A stretch of 64,000 bases of DNA. Origin: Paludibacter propionicigenes WB4. GTDB lineage: Bacteria > Bacteroidota > Bacteroidia > Bacteroidales > Paludibacteraceae. Under the pieces are notes generated by a model. That model had not been told where the DNA came from and did no database searches. It saw only the letters and a program-made list of their open reading frames with translations. The position numbers and the translations under genes were made by a program. The stretch covers positions 3,224,001 through 3,288,000 of the forward strand of contig NC_014734.1 in the NCBI RefSeq assembly GCF_000183135.1, in the 5' to 3' direction. Below, in pieces: positions 25,291 through 32,172 of the stretch; positions within the stretch are counted from its first letter, which is position 1; the number at the start of each line of letters is the position of its first letter.

Positions 25291-26484
25291 ATGAAAAAAT
25301 CAATTCTTTTTTTACTTCTGATAATGTTTAAGTTTTCAGTGTCGGCTCAATATGAAGGCATAAAATTTAATCACGAACTGACTTTAGCTGATGCTTTATC
25401 AAAAGCAAAAGATGAAAATAAATACGTTTTTGTTGACTGCTATACCACTTGGTGTGGTCCATGCAAATTAATGGTGTTCGATGTGTTTTCACAAAAGCAG
25501 GTTGGGGATTATTATAATCGAAATTTTATAAATCTGAAACTTGATTTGGAGAAACCTGATAATAAATTTATTGTTGAAAAATATGGAATTACGGCTTTTC
25601 CTACCTATTTGTTTTTTGATCCCAATGGGAAGTTGAAATTAAAAGCCAAAGCATATTTAGAAGCACCGATTTTCCTCGAAATGGGTAAAGCGGCTCTGGA
25701 TAATGCTAATAATTTTGAGGTTAACGCTAAGAAAATAGAAGATGGAGATAGAAGCATTAGAACTGTAAAAAGATTTTTTGTTCAGAATTACAACTATAAA
25801 AAAAGTGAATCGCTGGTAGAGGAATGCTTTAAAATATTATCAGATGAAGAGAAAATTTCTCAAGATGGCTGGGATTTATTTAATTTGTACATTAAAGACC
25901 CCAAGTCAGAATCGTTTCAATTCTTTCTAAAGAATAGATTAAAATTTACAGAAAAATATGGAAAAGAGGCTGTTGAGAGGAGGATTTTATATGGGTTGTT
26001 TTTATATACTTACGAAATGGACATCGCTGGTTTTGATTCTTTAAGAAGTATCGATCCTGTGATTTTTGATAAGGCAAAAAATTTCATTGCTATCGCAGCT
26101 GCATACTGGGAGTGTGTTAGGAATAAAAACATAGATAACCAAGCTGACTGGAAGAATCTAATTAGCATTGCGTCTCCCTATCTTGAAGACCAATGTGATG
26201 ACAGTAATTATATTGGTTCGCAAGCTTGGAAAATTTATCAAAACAGCAGTAAAATAAAGGATAAGACGATACTTGATAAAGCCTGTGAGTGGGCAAAAAG
26301 AGCCTATACACTTCAACCCAAATCATCTGAAATTATGAATACTTATGCCCATTTGCTATTTGCAACTGGCAAAAAGAATAATGCCATTAAACTGGAAGAA
26401 GAAGCCTTAAAAAAAGCCGAAGAAGCAGCAATCGATGATCTCGTTAAATCATATAAAGAAGAGCTTCATAAATTCAAACAATAA
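25291..26484 (+). CDS. secreted thioredoxin-fold protein with helical C-terminal region
   Basis: 397 residues. A signal peptide (about 1-19, SVSAQ) precedes a thioredoxin domain (about 28-135) with the active site WCGPC (Cys55, Cys58) and the cis-proline segment TAFPTY. The remaining 250 residues are helical; the end (AKRAYTLQPKSSEIMNTYAH) looks like TPR repeats. It is probably a periplasmic thiol reductase or disulfide protein of the TlpA/DsbD-gamma sort with a protein-binding tail. It stands alone between divergent promoters, next to the wall-sugar genes. The substrate is unknown. Confidence 0.85.
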   Translation: MKKSILFLLLIMFKFSVSAQYEGIKFNHELTLADALSKAKDENKYVFVDCYTTWCGPCKLMVFDVFSQKQVGDYYNRNFINLKLDLEKPDNKFIVEKYGITAFPTYLFFDPNGKLKLKAKAYLEAPIFLEMGKAALDNANNFEVNAKKIEDGDRSIRTVKRFFVQNYNYKKSESLVEECFKILSDEEKISQDGWDLFNLYIKDPKSESFQFFLKNRLKFTEKYGKEAVERRILYGLFLYTYEMDIAGFDSLRSIDPVIFDKAKNFIAIAAAYWECVRNKNIDNQADWKNLISIASPYLEDQCDDSNYIGSQAWKIYQNSSKIKDKTILDKACEWAKRAYTLQPKSSEIMNTYAHLLFATGKKNNAIKLEEEALKKAEEAAIDDLVKSYKEELHKFKQ

Positions 26485-26555
26485 ATATAATTAAAGTCAT
26501 CCAAATGTTGGGGCCGTACAAACTAATACTCTTTTTAAGCGTAGAAAATATAAAT

Positions 26556-26563
26556 TATCTTTG
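26556..26563 (+). promoter_or_regulatory. -7 box for the sugar kinase gene
   Basis: TATCTTTG, 26 bp before the ATG at 26590. It fits the TAnnTTTG consensus; no strong -33 is seen. Confidence 0.45.
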
Positions 26564-26589
26564 TGTTTGGAATAGAATAATTAAATAAA

Positions 26590-27474
26590 ATGAGTAAAAA
26601 AGAACAGACTTCAAAGTCGCCTTTCGGGGATTCAGGGAGCATATTGATTGCCGATAGCGGTTCTACAAAAACGCATTGGTGTGTAGTGGAACAGGGTGCA
26701 ATTCAACAAGATATTTTTACCGATGGGATTAATCCGTTTTACCAGACGGACATGGAAATCATTGCTTTGCTTGAATCACAACTTATTCAAAATCTGGATT
26801 GTGAGGCTATTGAACATATTTATTTCTATGGAGCGGGTTGCTCTTTTCCTGAAAAAAAGATATTGGTTAGTCGGGGGCTGGTTCGTTTTTTGGGAAATGC
26901 AATTGTCGAAATTCAGAGCGATTTGCTGGGTGCTGCGCGGGCATTGTTCCAACGTCAAAAAGGCATTGCCTGCATTCTTGGAACCGGTTCTAATTCCTGT
27001 TTTTATGATGGCAAAGAAATTCGGCAAAACGTTTCGCCGCTTGGTTTTATTTTGGGCGACGAAGGCAGCGGGGCTGTACTTGGGAAACTCTTTATAGCCG
27101 ATTGCCTGAAAAATCAAATGCCCGAATGGATTACCGAGAAACTACTGGACGAATACGAACTGACGCCCGCGGTTATCATGGACAACATATACAAAAAGCC
27201 TTTCCCCAATCGCTTTTTGGCTAAATTCACTCCATTTATCTTAGAACATATTGAAGAACCCGCTATTTTTAATCTGGTATACGATAGTTTTGATGCTTTC
27301 TTTATTCGCAATGTGATGCAATATCCATTGGAAGACGTACAAGTTGGATTTGTCGGCTCAATAGCCCATTATTTCCGCGATACGCTGGAAATAGTTGCAT
27401 CCGAGCGAGGCATTGTGGTGTCGGAAATTGTACAAAGTCCGATGGAAGGGTTAGTGAAATATCATAACAATTGA
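26590..27474 (+). CDS. BadF/BadG-type amino-sugar kinase (MurNAc/GlcNAc kinase-like)
   Basis: 294 residues of the ASKHA fold. The phosphate-1 motif is LIADSGSTKTHW, phosphate-2 GIACILGTGSNSCFYDG, followed by GFILGDEGSGAVLGK. BadF-family members next to murQ act as N-acetylmuramic acid or GlcNAc kinases, e.g. MurK of T. forsythia. The product MurNAc-6-P would be the substrate of the MurQ encoded 69 bp downstream. Residues about 7-16 (TSKSPFGDSG) come from a decayed REP-like repeat (26611-26637). Kinase identity is solid; the exact sugar is inferred from context. Confidence 0.87.
   Translation: MSKKEQTSKSPFGDSGSILIADSGSTKTHWCVVEQGAIQQDIFTDGINPFYQTDMEIIALLESQLIQNLDCEAIEHIYFYGAGCSFPEKKILVSRGLVRFLGNAIVEIQSDLLGAARALFQRQKGIACILGTGSNSCFYDGKEIRQNVSPLGFILGDEGSGAVLGKLFIADCLKNQMPEWITEKLLDEYELTPAVIMDNIYKKPFPNRFLAKFTPFILEHIEEPAIFNLVYDSFDAFFIRNVMQYPLEDVQVGFVGSIAHYFRDTLEIVASERGIVVSEIVQSPMEGLVKYHNN
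26611..26637. repeat. decayed REP-like repeat, copy 8, in kinase 5' end
   Basis: GCCTTTCGGGGATTCAGGG resembles the CCCCTTTAGGGGTTAGGGG unit with substitutions. It is translated as KSPFGDSG. Confidence 0.5.
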
Positions 27475-27505
27475 AAGTTGAAAGTTGACAATTGACAGTT
27501 GAAAA
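27471..27505. repeat. AGTTGA-type heptamer tract
   Basis: TTGAAAGTTGAAAGTTGACA is followed by ATTGACAGTTGA. It begins at the kinase stop codon and lies between the kinase gene and murQ. The same word builds the inverted repeats around the S23 gene at 30982-31409. Confidence 0.7.
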
Positions 27506-27542
27506 ATGCAAAAAAACATTAGCAAATTAGTACACAAGTCTT

Positions 27543-28355
27543 ATGACATTTCAAAAAATAACCGAACAACCTTCTCTTCATACCGATCTCGATAAGAAAT
27601 GGGTTGGTCAACTGCTCTCAGAAATGAATGAAGAGGATCAGAAAGTGGCATTGGCAGTTCAAAAAGCAATCCCTCAGATAGAGGAATTGGTGGAGAAAAT
27701 CGTGGGGCGAATGAAGCGTGGCGGACGTATTTTTTATGTGGGAGCAGGTACCAGCGGACGGTTGGGGGTGTTGGATGCTTCGGAGATTCCACCTACTTTT
27801 GGAATGCCTCCGCATATGGTTATAGGACTGATTGCGGGTGGCGAAAAGGCCTTGCGCAATCCGGTGGAAAATGCCGAGGATGACTTGGCTAAAGCCTGGG
27901 AAGAACTGCAAGGCTATCAAATAAATATAACCGATACGGTAATCGGCATAGCTGCTTCTGGAACTACGCCTTACGTAATCGGTGCGTTGAGAAATGCGAA
28001 AACTAATGGCGTACTGACGGCATCCATTGCCTGCAATCCCGATTCACCCATTGCCCACGAAGCTGATATTCGCATAGAGGTGATTGTAGGGCCGGAATTT
28101 GTAACCGGAAGTACGAGACTTAAATCCGGCACGGCAGAAAAGCTTGTGCTCAATATGATTTCAACGGTTACGATGATAAAACTTGGTCGCGTGAAAGGCA
28201 ATAAAATGGTGAATATGCAACTCAGCAATGCCAAGCTTATTGACCGCGGAGCAAGAATGATTGTGGAAGAACTGCACATAGCATACGAGCAGGCACGTAA
28301 CTTGTTGCTACTTCATGGTTCGGTGAAAAAAGTGCTTGAAACTTATAACCAATAA
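27543..28355 (+). CDS. murQ: N-acetylmuramic acid 6-phosphate etherase
   Basis: 270 residues. The SIS-domain motifs of MurQ are present: GAGTSGRLGVLDASEIPPTF, IAASGTTPYVIGAL, and TRLKSGTAEKLVLNMIST. It cleaves the lactyl ether of MurNAc-6-P to give GlcNAc-6-P and D-lactate in the cytosol. With the kinase upstream this completes conversion of imported MurNAc. GlcNAc-6-P would then need deacetylation and deamination; a NagB/PIG-L fusion is encoded at 40999. It ends 2 bp before the convergent ferredoxin gene. Length is at the short end of the family, as is normal in Bacteroidetes. Confidence 0.95.
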   Translation: MTFQKITEQPSLHTDLDKKWVGQLLSEMNEEDQKVALAVQKAIPQIEELVEKIVGRMKRGGRIFYVGAGTSGRLGVLDASEIPPTFGMPPHMVIGLIAGGEKALRNPVENAEDDLAKAWEELQGYQINITDTVIGIAASGTTPYVIGALRNAKTNGVLTASIACNPDSPIAHEADIRIEVIVGPEFVTGSTRLKSGTAEKLVLNMISTVTMIKLGRVKGNKMVNMQLSNAKLIDRGARMIVEELHIAYEQARNLLLLHGSVKKVLETYNQ

Positions 28356-28357
28356 TG

Positions 28358-28603
28358 CTACCGGACGGCGCTAATGGCATCGAACTTACAGGCTTGTACG
28401 CATCTTAAACAACCGGCACACTTATTTGCATCGTAAACAAAAGCATGCATGTCTATCAACGTGTCGGCAATGTATAAGAAAGATTTGTCCAGTACTTCAT
28501 TCGGGCAAGCTTCCACGCATTTCCAACAGGCAGTACAGGCATCAATGCTCAATTGAATGTGTGCAGTGCTTGGTTTCTTTCTATTGAGGAGCATAGTTTT
28601 CAT
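28358..28603 (-). CDS. 2x[4Fe-4S] ferredoxin-like protein
   Basis: 81 residues. Two complete cluster motifs are present: CTACWKCVEACP and CAGCLRCVQACK. It is a small cytosolic electron carrier. It lies 23 bp after the second ABC-2 permease gene on the same strand, so it may be the last gene of the TetR-controlled export operon; no hairpin separates them. A redox role in that export system is not obvious, and its place may be incidental. Confidence 0.88.
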   Translation of the reverse strand: MKTMLLNRKKPSTAHIQLSIDACTACWKCVEACPNEVLDKSFLYIADTLIDMHAFVYDANKCAGCLRCVQACKFDAISAVR

Positions 28604-28626
28604 ATGGTGTTCGTGCTAACTGAAAT

Positions 28627-29742
28627 TTAGTTTTTCTTATGATAGCTCAATACCGCCCAGGTGTTGAAGAATATGGCAAACCCTACCAGTGCCAACAATT
28701 GATTCATCAGTTGTAACGGGTTACTTCCCTTTAAATAAATTGATCGCATCACAATCATAAAATGCTTCAGCGGATTAAAGGCAGCTATCCATTTAGCCCA
28801 CTCCGGCATACTGTCGATAGGTGTGTACAGACCACTGAGCATGATAAACAGCATCATGAAGAAAAAGATGATGAACATGGCTTGTTGCAAGGTCGCAGCA
28901 TAGTTTGAAACAACTAACCCGAGACCGGAAATAGCCAGAATGTAAATGGCCGCAAATAAATAAATAGACGCAAAATAACCCGCCGGAATCAGCCCGTAAA
29001 CCGCCCAAGCTACAAGGAAACCTATACTGATAACGATGAACCCGATAATCCAGAATGGAATCAATTTAGCGAGTATGAACATAGATTTTGAAACCGGACT
29101 TACATTAATTTGTTCCATGGTTCCCCGCTCTTTTTCAGTAACAATGGATACAGCTGGTAAGAAACCACACAGCAAGGTCAGAATCATAACCATCAGTGCA
29201 GGAACCATGAATACCCGGTAATTGAGATGCGGATTGAAACGATACTGTGCATCAAGCTGAATAGTGGGAGTGGAGTTTGTCCCTGCGTTTGTCGGCATTA
29301 ATTCCTGAATCACTTGTCCGTTATAATCACCTATAATGCTCGAAAGATACGTTATGCCGATACTGCCTTTCATACCATTTACCGCGTTGGCCGAAATCAT
29401 AACCTTGCCCCCCTGACGATTCACTATGTCTTTTTCAAAATGAGGCGGAATCTCAAGAATAATATCAGACTCTCCTTTTTCAATGCTTTTTAGCGCCTGG
29501 CTGTAATTTGGCGACACGTCGGTAAGTTTGAAATAATTGGATGAAATTATTTTCTGCGTAAGCTGTTGTGAATACGTGCTGTGATCGTTGTCAATCACGC
29601 TCAAATTCAGATTTTTTATTTCGTAACTGGCTGCCCACGGAAAAATGAGCAACACATTGAGTGGAAATATAAAAATCATCTTCGGAAGAAACCCATTCCG
29701 AAGTATTTGTTTGAACTCTTTTCTAAGAAGATATTTTATCAT
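28627..29742 (-). CDS. ABC-2 type permease, second of pair
   Basis: 371 residues. One N-terminal membrane segment (about 22-40) is followed by a periplasmic domain (about 45-175) and five membrane helices, with the ABC-2 signature region VTEKERGTMEQINVSPVSK (about 200-218). This is the YhhJ/YbhR type of drug or envelope-component exporter permease. It pairs with the upstream permease (29869) and the two ATPases. The gap to its partner holds an inverted doublet of REP-like repeats. Confidence 0.92.
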   Translation of the reverse strand: MIKYLLRKEFKQILRNGFLPKMIFIFPLNVLLIFPWAASYEIKNLNLSVIDNDHSTYSQQLTQKIISSNYFKLTDVSPNYSQALKSIEKGESDIILEIPPHFEKDIVNRQGGKVMISANAVNGMKGSIGITYLSSIIGDYNGQVIQELMPTNAGTNSTPTIQLDAQYRFNPHLNYRVFMVPALMVMILTLLCGFLPAVSIVTEKERGTMEQINVSPVSKSMFILAKLIPFWIIGFIVISIGFLVAWAVYGLIPAGYFASIYLFAAIYILAISGLGLVVSNYAATLQQAMFIIFFFMMLFIMLSGLYTPIDSMPEWAKWIAAFNPLKHFMIVMRSIYLKGSNPLQLMNQLLALVGFAIFFNTWAVLSYHKKN

Positions 29743-29751
29743 AATAATGTG

Positions 29752-29783
29752 ACCCCTAACCCCTAAAGGGGGATTGAATTAGT
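29752..29783. repeat. REP-like palindromic repeat, copy 9 (minus orientation)
   Basis: Core CCCCTAAAGGGG (29760-29771) after GACCCCTAA, with the GATTGAATTAGT flank. Inverted partner of copy 10. Confidence 0.85.
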
Positions 29784-29828
29784 ACTGTTTGATTTAAACC
29801 ATTTTATAAATATAAATACATAAGAGAC

Positions 29829-29863
29829 GAAACTAACCTAGTTCCCCTTTAGGGGTTAGGGGT
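29829..29863. repeat. REP-like palindromic repeat, copy 10 (plus orientation)
   Basis: GAAACTAACCTAGTTCCCC followed by TTTAGGGGTTAGGGG. It forms a 112-bp inverted doublet with copy 9 between the two permease genes. Confidence 0.85.
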
Positions 29864-29868
29864 TTCTG

Positions 29869-30975
29869 CTACTCCAACCTCACTTTAAATTTCTTTAGAC
29901 TAATGGTGACCAAAACGATACCCATGAGGCAAAGCACTCCTACTTCTTTGAGTACGGAAGTAATACCTAAACCTTCAATCATAATGGCTTTTACAGCTCT
30001 GATGTACCACTTGGCCGGAACGATATTCGAAAACCACTGGAGCGGGAGCGGCATATTTTCTATCGGGAACATCATACCCGAAAGCAGCATAACGGGAATC
30101 ATTAGTCCCATTCCGGATACCAACATGGCAGCTTGTTGCGAATTGGTAATGGTTGAAACCAGTAGCCCGAACGATAACGAAACAAAAATATACAGTAGCG
30201 ACACGGCGACTAAACTCATAAAACTCCCCGCAATAGGCACGCCCAAAACAAAGACCGAAAGCAGCATGATGGTGGCAAAATTCACGCACGAAAGCACAAA
30301 ATATGGCGTAATTTTGGACAGGATGATGTAGATAGGCTTCATGGGCGATACCAACAGAATCTCCATTGTCCCCATTTCTTTTTCACGAACAATAGCGATG
30401 GAGGTCATCATGGCACATATCAACAGCATAATCATACCTAAAACGCCCGGAACAAAATTAAATGAACTTTTCATTTGAGGATTGAAAAGCATCTTTACCT
30501 CTGGCGTAATTTGATAGGGATTTTTGGTTTCGCCCATCAATTCCTGTTGGTACGAGTTGATGATATTGCTGGCGTAAAATGTAAATGATGTTGCTGCATT
30601 AGGGTCGGTGGCGTCGGCCAAAAGCTGAATATGCGCCGTGCCGTTATGACGGAGTTTATCTCCAAAATGATCTTCGAAAACAACCACCAGTTTGGCTTTT
30701 GCATCCCTGAAAACAGGTTGAATCTCATCAGTGTTGTGAATTCTCGCTACCACATCGAAGTAAGCACTGGCGTTCAACTTGTCGATAATACGGCTACTGG
30801 CTTCGTCGTTAGTAGGAGCTAAAACCGCCACCTGTGTGTCTTTTACCTCTGTTGTCAGTGCAAATCCAAATAAGATGATTTGAATGATAGGCATCAGGAG
30901 CAAAATCATAATGGTGGTTTTGTCGCGGAGAATATGGTAAAATTCTTTTCGAATAAATGATAATAGCTGCTTCAT
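29869..30975 (-). CDS. ABC-2 type permease, first of pair
   Basis: 368 residues from the ATG at 30975 (MKQLLSFIRKEFYHILRDKT). The longer open frame to 31074 runs into the S23 gene region and is not used. Layout is the same as its partner: one helix (about 22-44), a periplasmic domain, then a bundle of five helices beginning SFNFVPGVLGMIMLLICAMM, with VREKEMGTMEILLVSPMK. It is probably one half of a heterodimeric YbhS/YbhR-like permease. An S23 gene with terminal inverted repeats separates it from the upstream ATPase genes. Confidence 0.92.
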   Translation of the reverse strand: MKQLLSFIRKEFYHILRDKTTIMILLLMPIIQIILFGFALTTEVKDTQVAVLAPTNDEASSRIIDKLNASAYFDVVARIHNTDEIQPVFRDAKAKLVVVFEDHFGDKLRHNGTAHIQLLADATDPNAATSFTFYASNIINSYQQELMGETKNPYQITPEVKMLFNPQMKSSFNFVPGVLGMIMLLICAMMTSIAIVREKEMGTMEILLVSPMKPIYIILSKITPYFVLSCVNFATIMLLSVFVLGVPIAGSFMSLVAVSLLYIFVSLSFGLLVSTITNSQQAAMLVSGMGLMIPVMLLSGMMFPIENMPLPLQWFSNIVPAKWYIRAVKAIMIEGLGITSVLKEVGVLCLMGIVLVTISLKKFKVRLE

Positions 30976-30981
30976 GTACTT

Positions 30982-31008
30982 AGTTGATAGTTGAAAATTG
31001 ATAGTTAA
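30982..31008. repeat. 27-bp terminal inverted repeat, left
   Basis: It matches the reverse complement of 31383-31409 at 23 of 27 positions. It is built from AGTTGAT-type heptamers and contains the S23 stop codon. Confidence 0.85.
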
Positions 31009-31367
31009 TCCTTTTTGTTGTTTTCTTTGGATGACTTGATTATGCTTACTAACATCTTGATTAATTCCTGACAATCACTGGTAATGGAAGAGAAAGATTT
31101 GTTGTCGATAAATTCACTATCATGCAAAAGCATCAACCAATATTCAGCCTCGTTTGCTTCTTTCAAGGCAATACTCATTTTATGAATAAAATCGGCTTTT
31201 GATTCTGCGTGTTCAGCTTCTCTGATTAAAGCACCAACGGCAGTTCCACTTCTCAATAGTTGTTTGGAGAGGACAAATTCTCGTTGCTCAGAGCTTAAAA
31301 ACTTATAAGCTTTGATAATTCTTAGTGCAAAAGCATAAGATTTATATTTAACTGTTTTTTCTTCCAT
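31005..31367 (-). CDS. S23/four-helix-bundle protein (rRNA intervening-sequence protein family)
   Basis: 120 residues, all helical. The family pattern is obvious: YAFALRIIKAYKFL, FVLSKQLLRSGTAVGALIRE, SKADFIHKMSIALKEANEAE, YWLMLLHDSEF. This family includes the protein encoded by intervening sequences in some 23S rRNA genes and the Avd-like accessory proteins of diversity-generating retroelements. Its biochemical role is largely unknown. Here it sits between an ATPase and a permease gene of an ABC operon and is flanked by 27-bp inverted repeats. No reverse transcriptase or variable repeat is nearby, so a DGR is not supported. Confidence 0.88.
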   Translation of the reverse strand: MEEKTVKYKSYAFALRIIKAYKFLSSEQREFVLSKQLLRSGTAVGALIREAEHAESKADFIHKMSIALKEANEAEYWLMLLHDSEFIDNKSFSSITSDCQELIKMLVSIIKSSKENNKKD

Positions 31368-31382
31368 ATATTTGTTTCGCTG

Positions 31383-31409
31383 TTAACTATCCACTATCAA
31401 CTGTCAACT
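31383..31409. repeat. 27-bp terminal inverted repeat, right
   Basis: Inverted partner of 30982-31008. The stop codon and last residues (VDS) of the ATPase at 31397 are read from this repeat. Confidence 0.85.
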
Positions 31410-32161
31410 CTTTTCGCTTTCCGTGCCAATTGTTGGAAAACTTCATCCATGCTGGTGGCATTAAACTGTTTTTTTAGATTTTTGGGCGAATCCAGTGCTT
31501 CTATTTTCCCATCCACCATGATAGAAACCCGGTTGCAATATTCGGCTTCGTCCATATAATGTGTCGTGACGAAAACGGTTATTCCGCGCGAAGTGGCATC
31601 GTAAATCAACTCCCAAAACTGACGGCGCGTAATCGGGTCCACACCTCCGGTTGGTTCATCCAAAAACACTACCTGCGGATTATGAAAGATGGAAACCGAA
31701 AAAGCTAGCTTCTGTTTGAATCCTAGCGGTAAAGAGCCTACCAGTTTGTCTCGCTCACTTTCGAAATCCAGAACCTGCATTAATTTATCAGTTTTTTCTT
31801 TGATCTCGTTGTCTTTCATTCCATATATTCCACCGAAAAGTTCGATATTTTCCCACACTTTGAGGTCATCGTACAGAGAAAATTTCTGGCTCATGTAACC
31901 GATATTTTTCTTTACCAGCTCGGTTTGTGTACCAATGTCGTAACCTGCCACCAAACCTTTTCCGCCGGTGGGGATACTAAGTCCGCTAAGCATACGCATA
32001 GCAGTGGTTTTTCCGGCACCATTGGCTCCCAAAAATCCAAAGATTTCACCTCGCTCCACTTCAAACGAGATATTATCCACTGCTTTGAAATTACCAAATT
32101 TCTTGGTGAGATTTTCGGCTATAATTACTTTGTTGGAATTATGTTGAATTATTTTTTCCAT
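31397..32161 (-). CDS. ABC-2 system ATP-binding protein, second of pair
   Basis: 254 residues. Walker A GANGAGKTT (about 43-51), a signature-region variant GSLPLGFKQKLAFSVS, Walker B VVFLDEPTGGVD and H-loop FVTTHYMDEAEYC. The LSGGQ-type loop reads LPLGF, a divergence seen in paired ABC-2 ATPases. It energises the two permeases with its upstream partner, as in YbhF (where the two domains are fused). Its last codons lie inside the right inverted repeat of the S23 element, so its natural C-terminus may have been changed. Confidence 0.92.
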   Translation of the reverse strand: MEKIIQHNSNKVIIAENLTKKFGNFKAVDNISFEVERGEIFGFLGANGAGKTTAMRMLSGLSIPTGGKGLVAGYDIGTQTELVKKNIGYMSQKFSLYDDLKVWENIELFGGIYGMKDNEIKEKTDKLMQVLDFESERDKLVGSLPLGFKQKLAFSVSIFHNPQVVFLDEPTGGVDPITRRQFWELIYDATSRGITVFVTTHYMDEAEYCNRVSIMVDGKIEALDSPKNLKKQFNATSMDEVFQQLARKAKRVDS

Positions 32162-32172
32162 TTTCTTAGCTC

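Noticed and set aside
30976-31074. 33-residue N-terminal extension of the first ABC-2 permease
   Set aside because: It is read from the left inverted repeat and the S23 gene; the MKQLLSFIRKEF start at 30975 matches its partner's pattern.
31005-31367. S23-family gene as the Avd component of a diversity-generating retroelement
   Set aside because: No reverse transcriptase gene and no template/variable repeat pair in the surrounding sequence.
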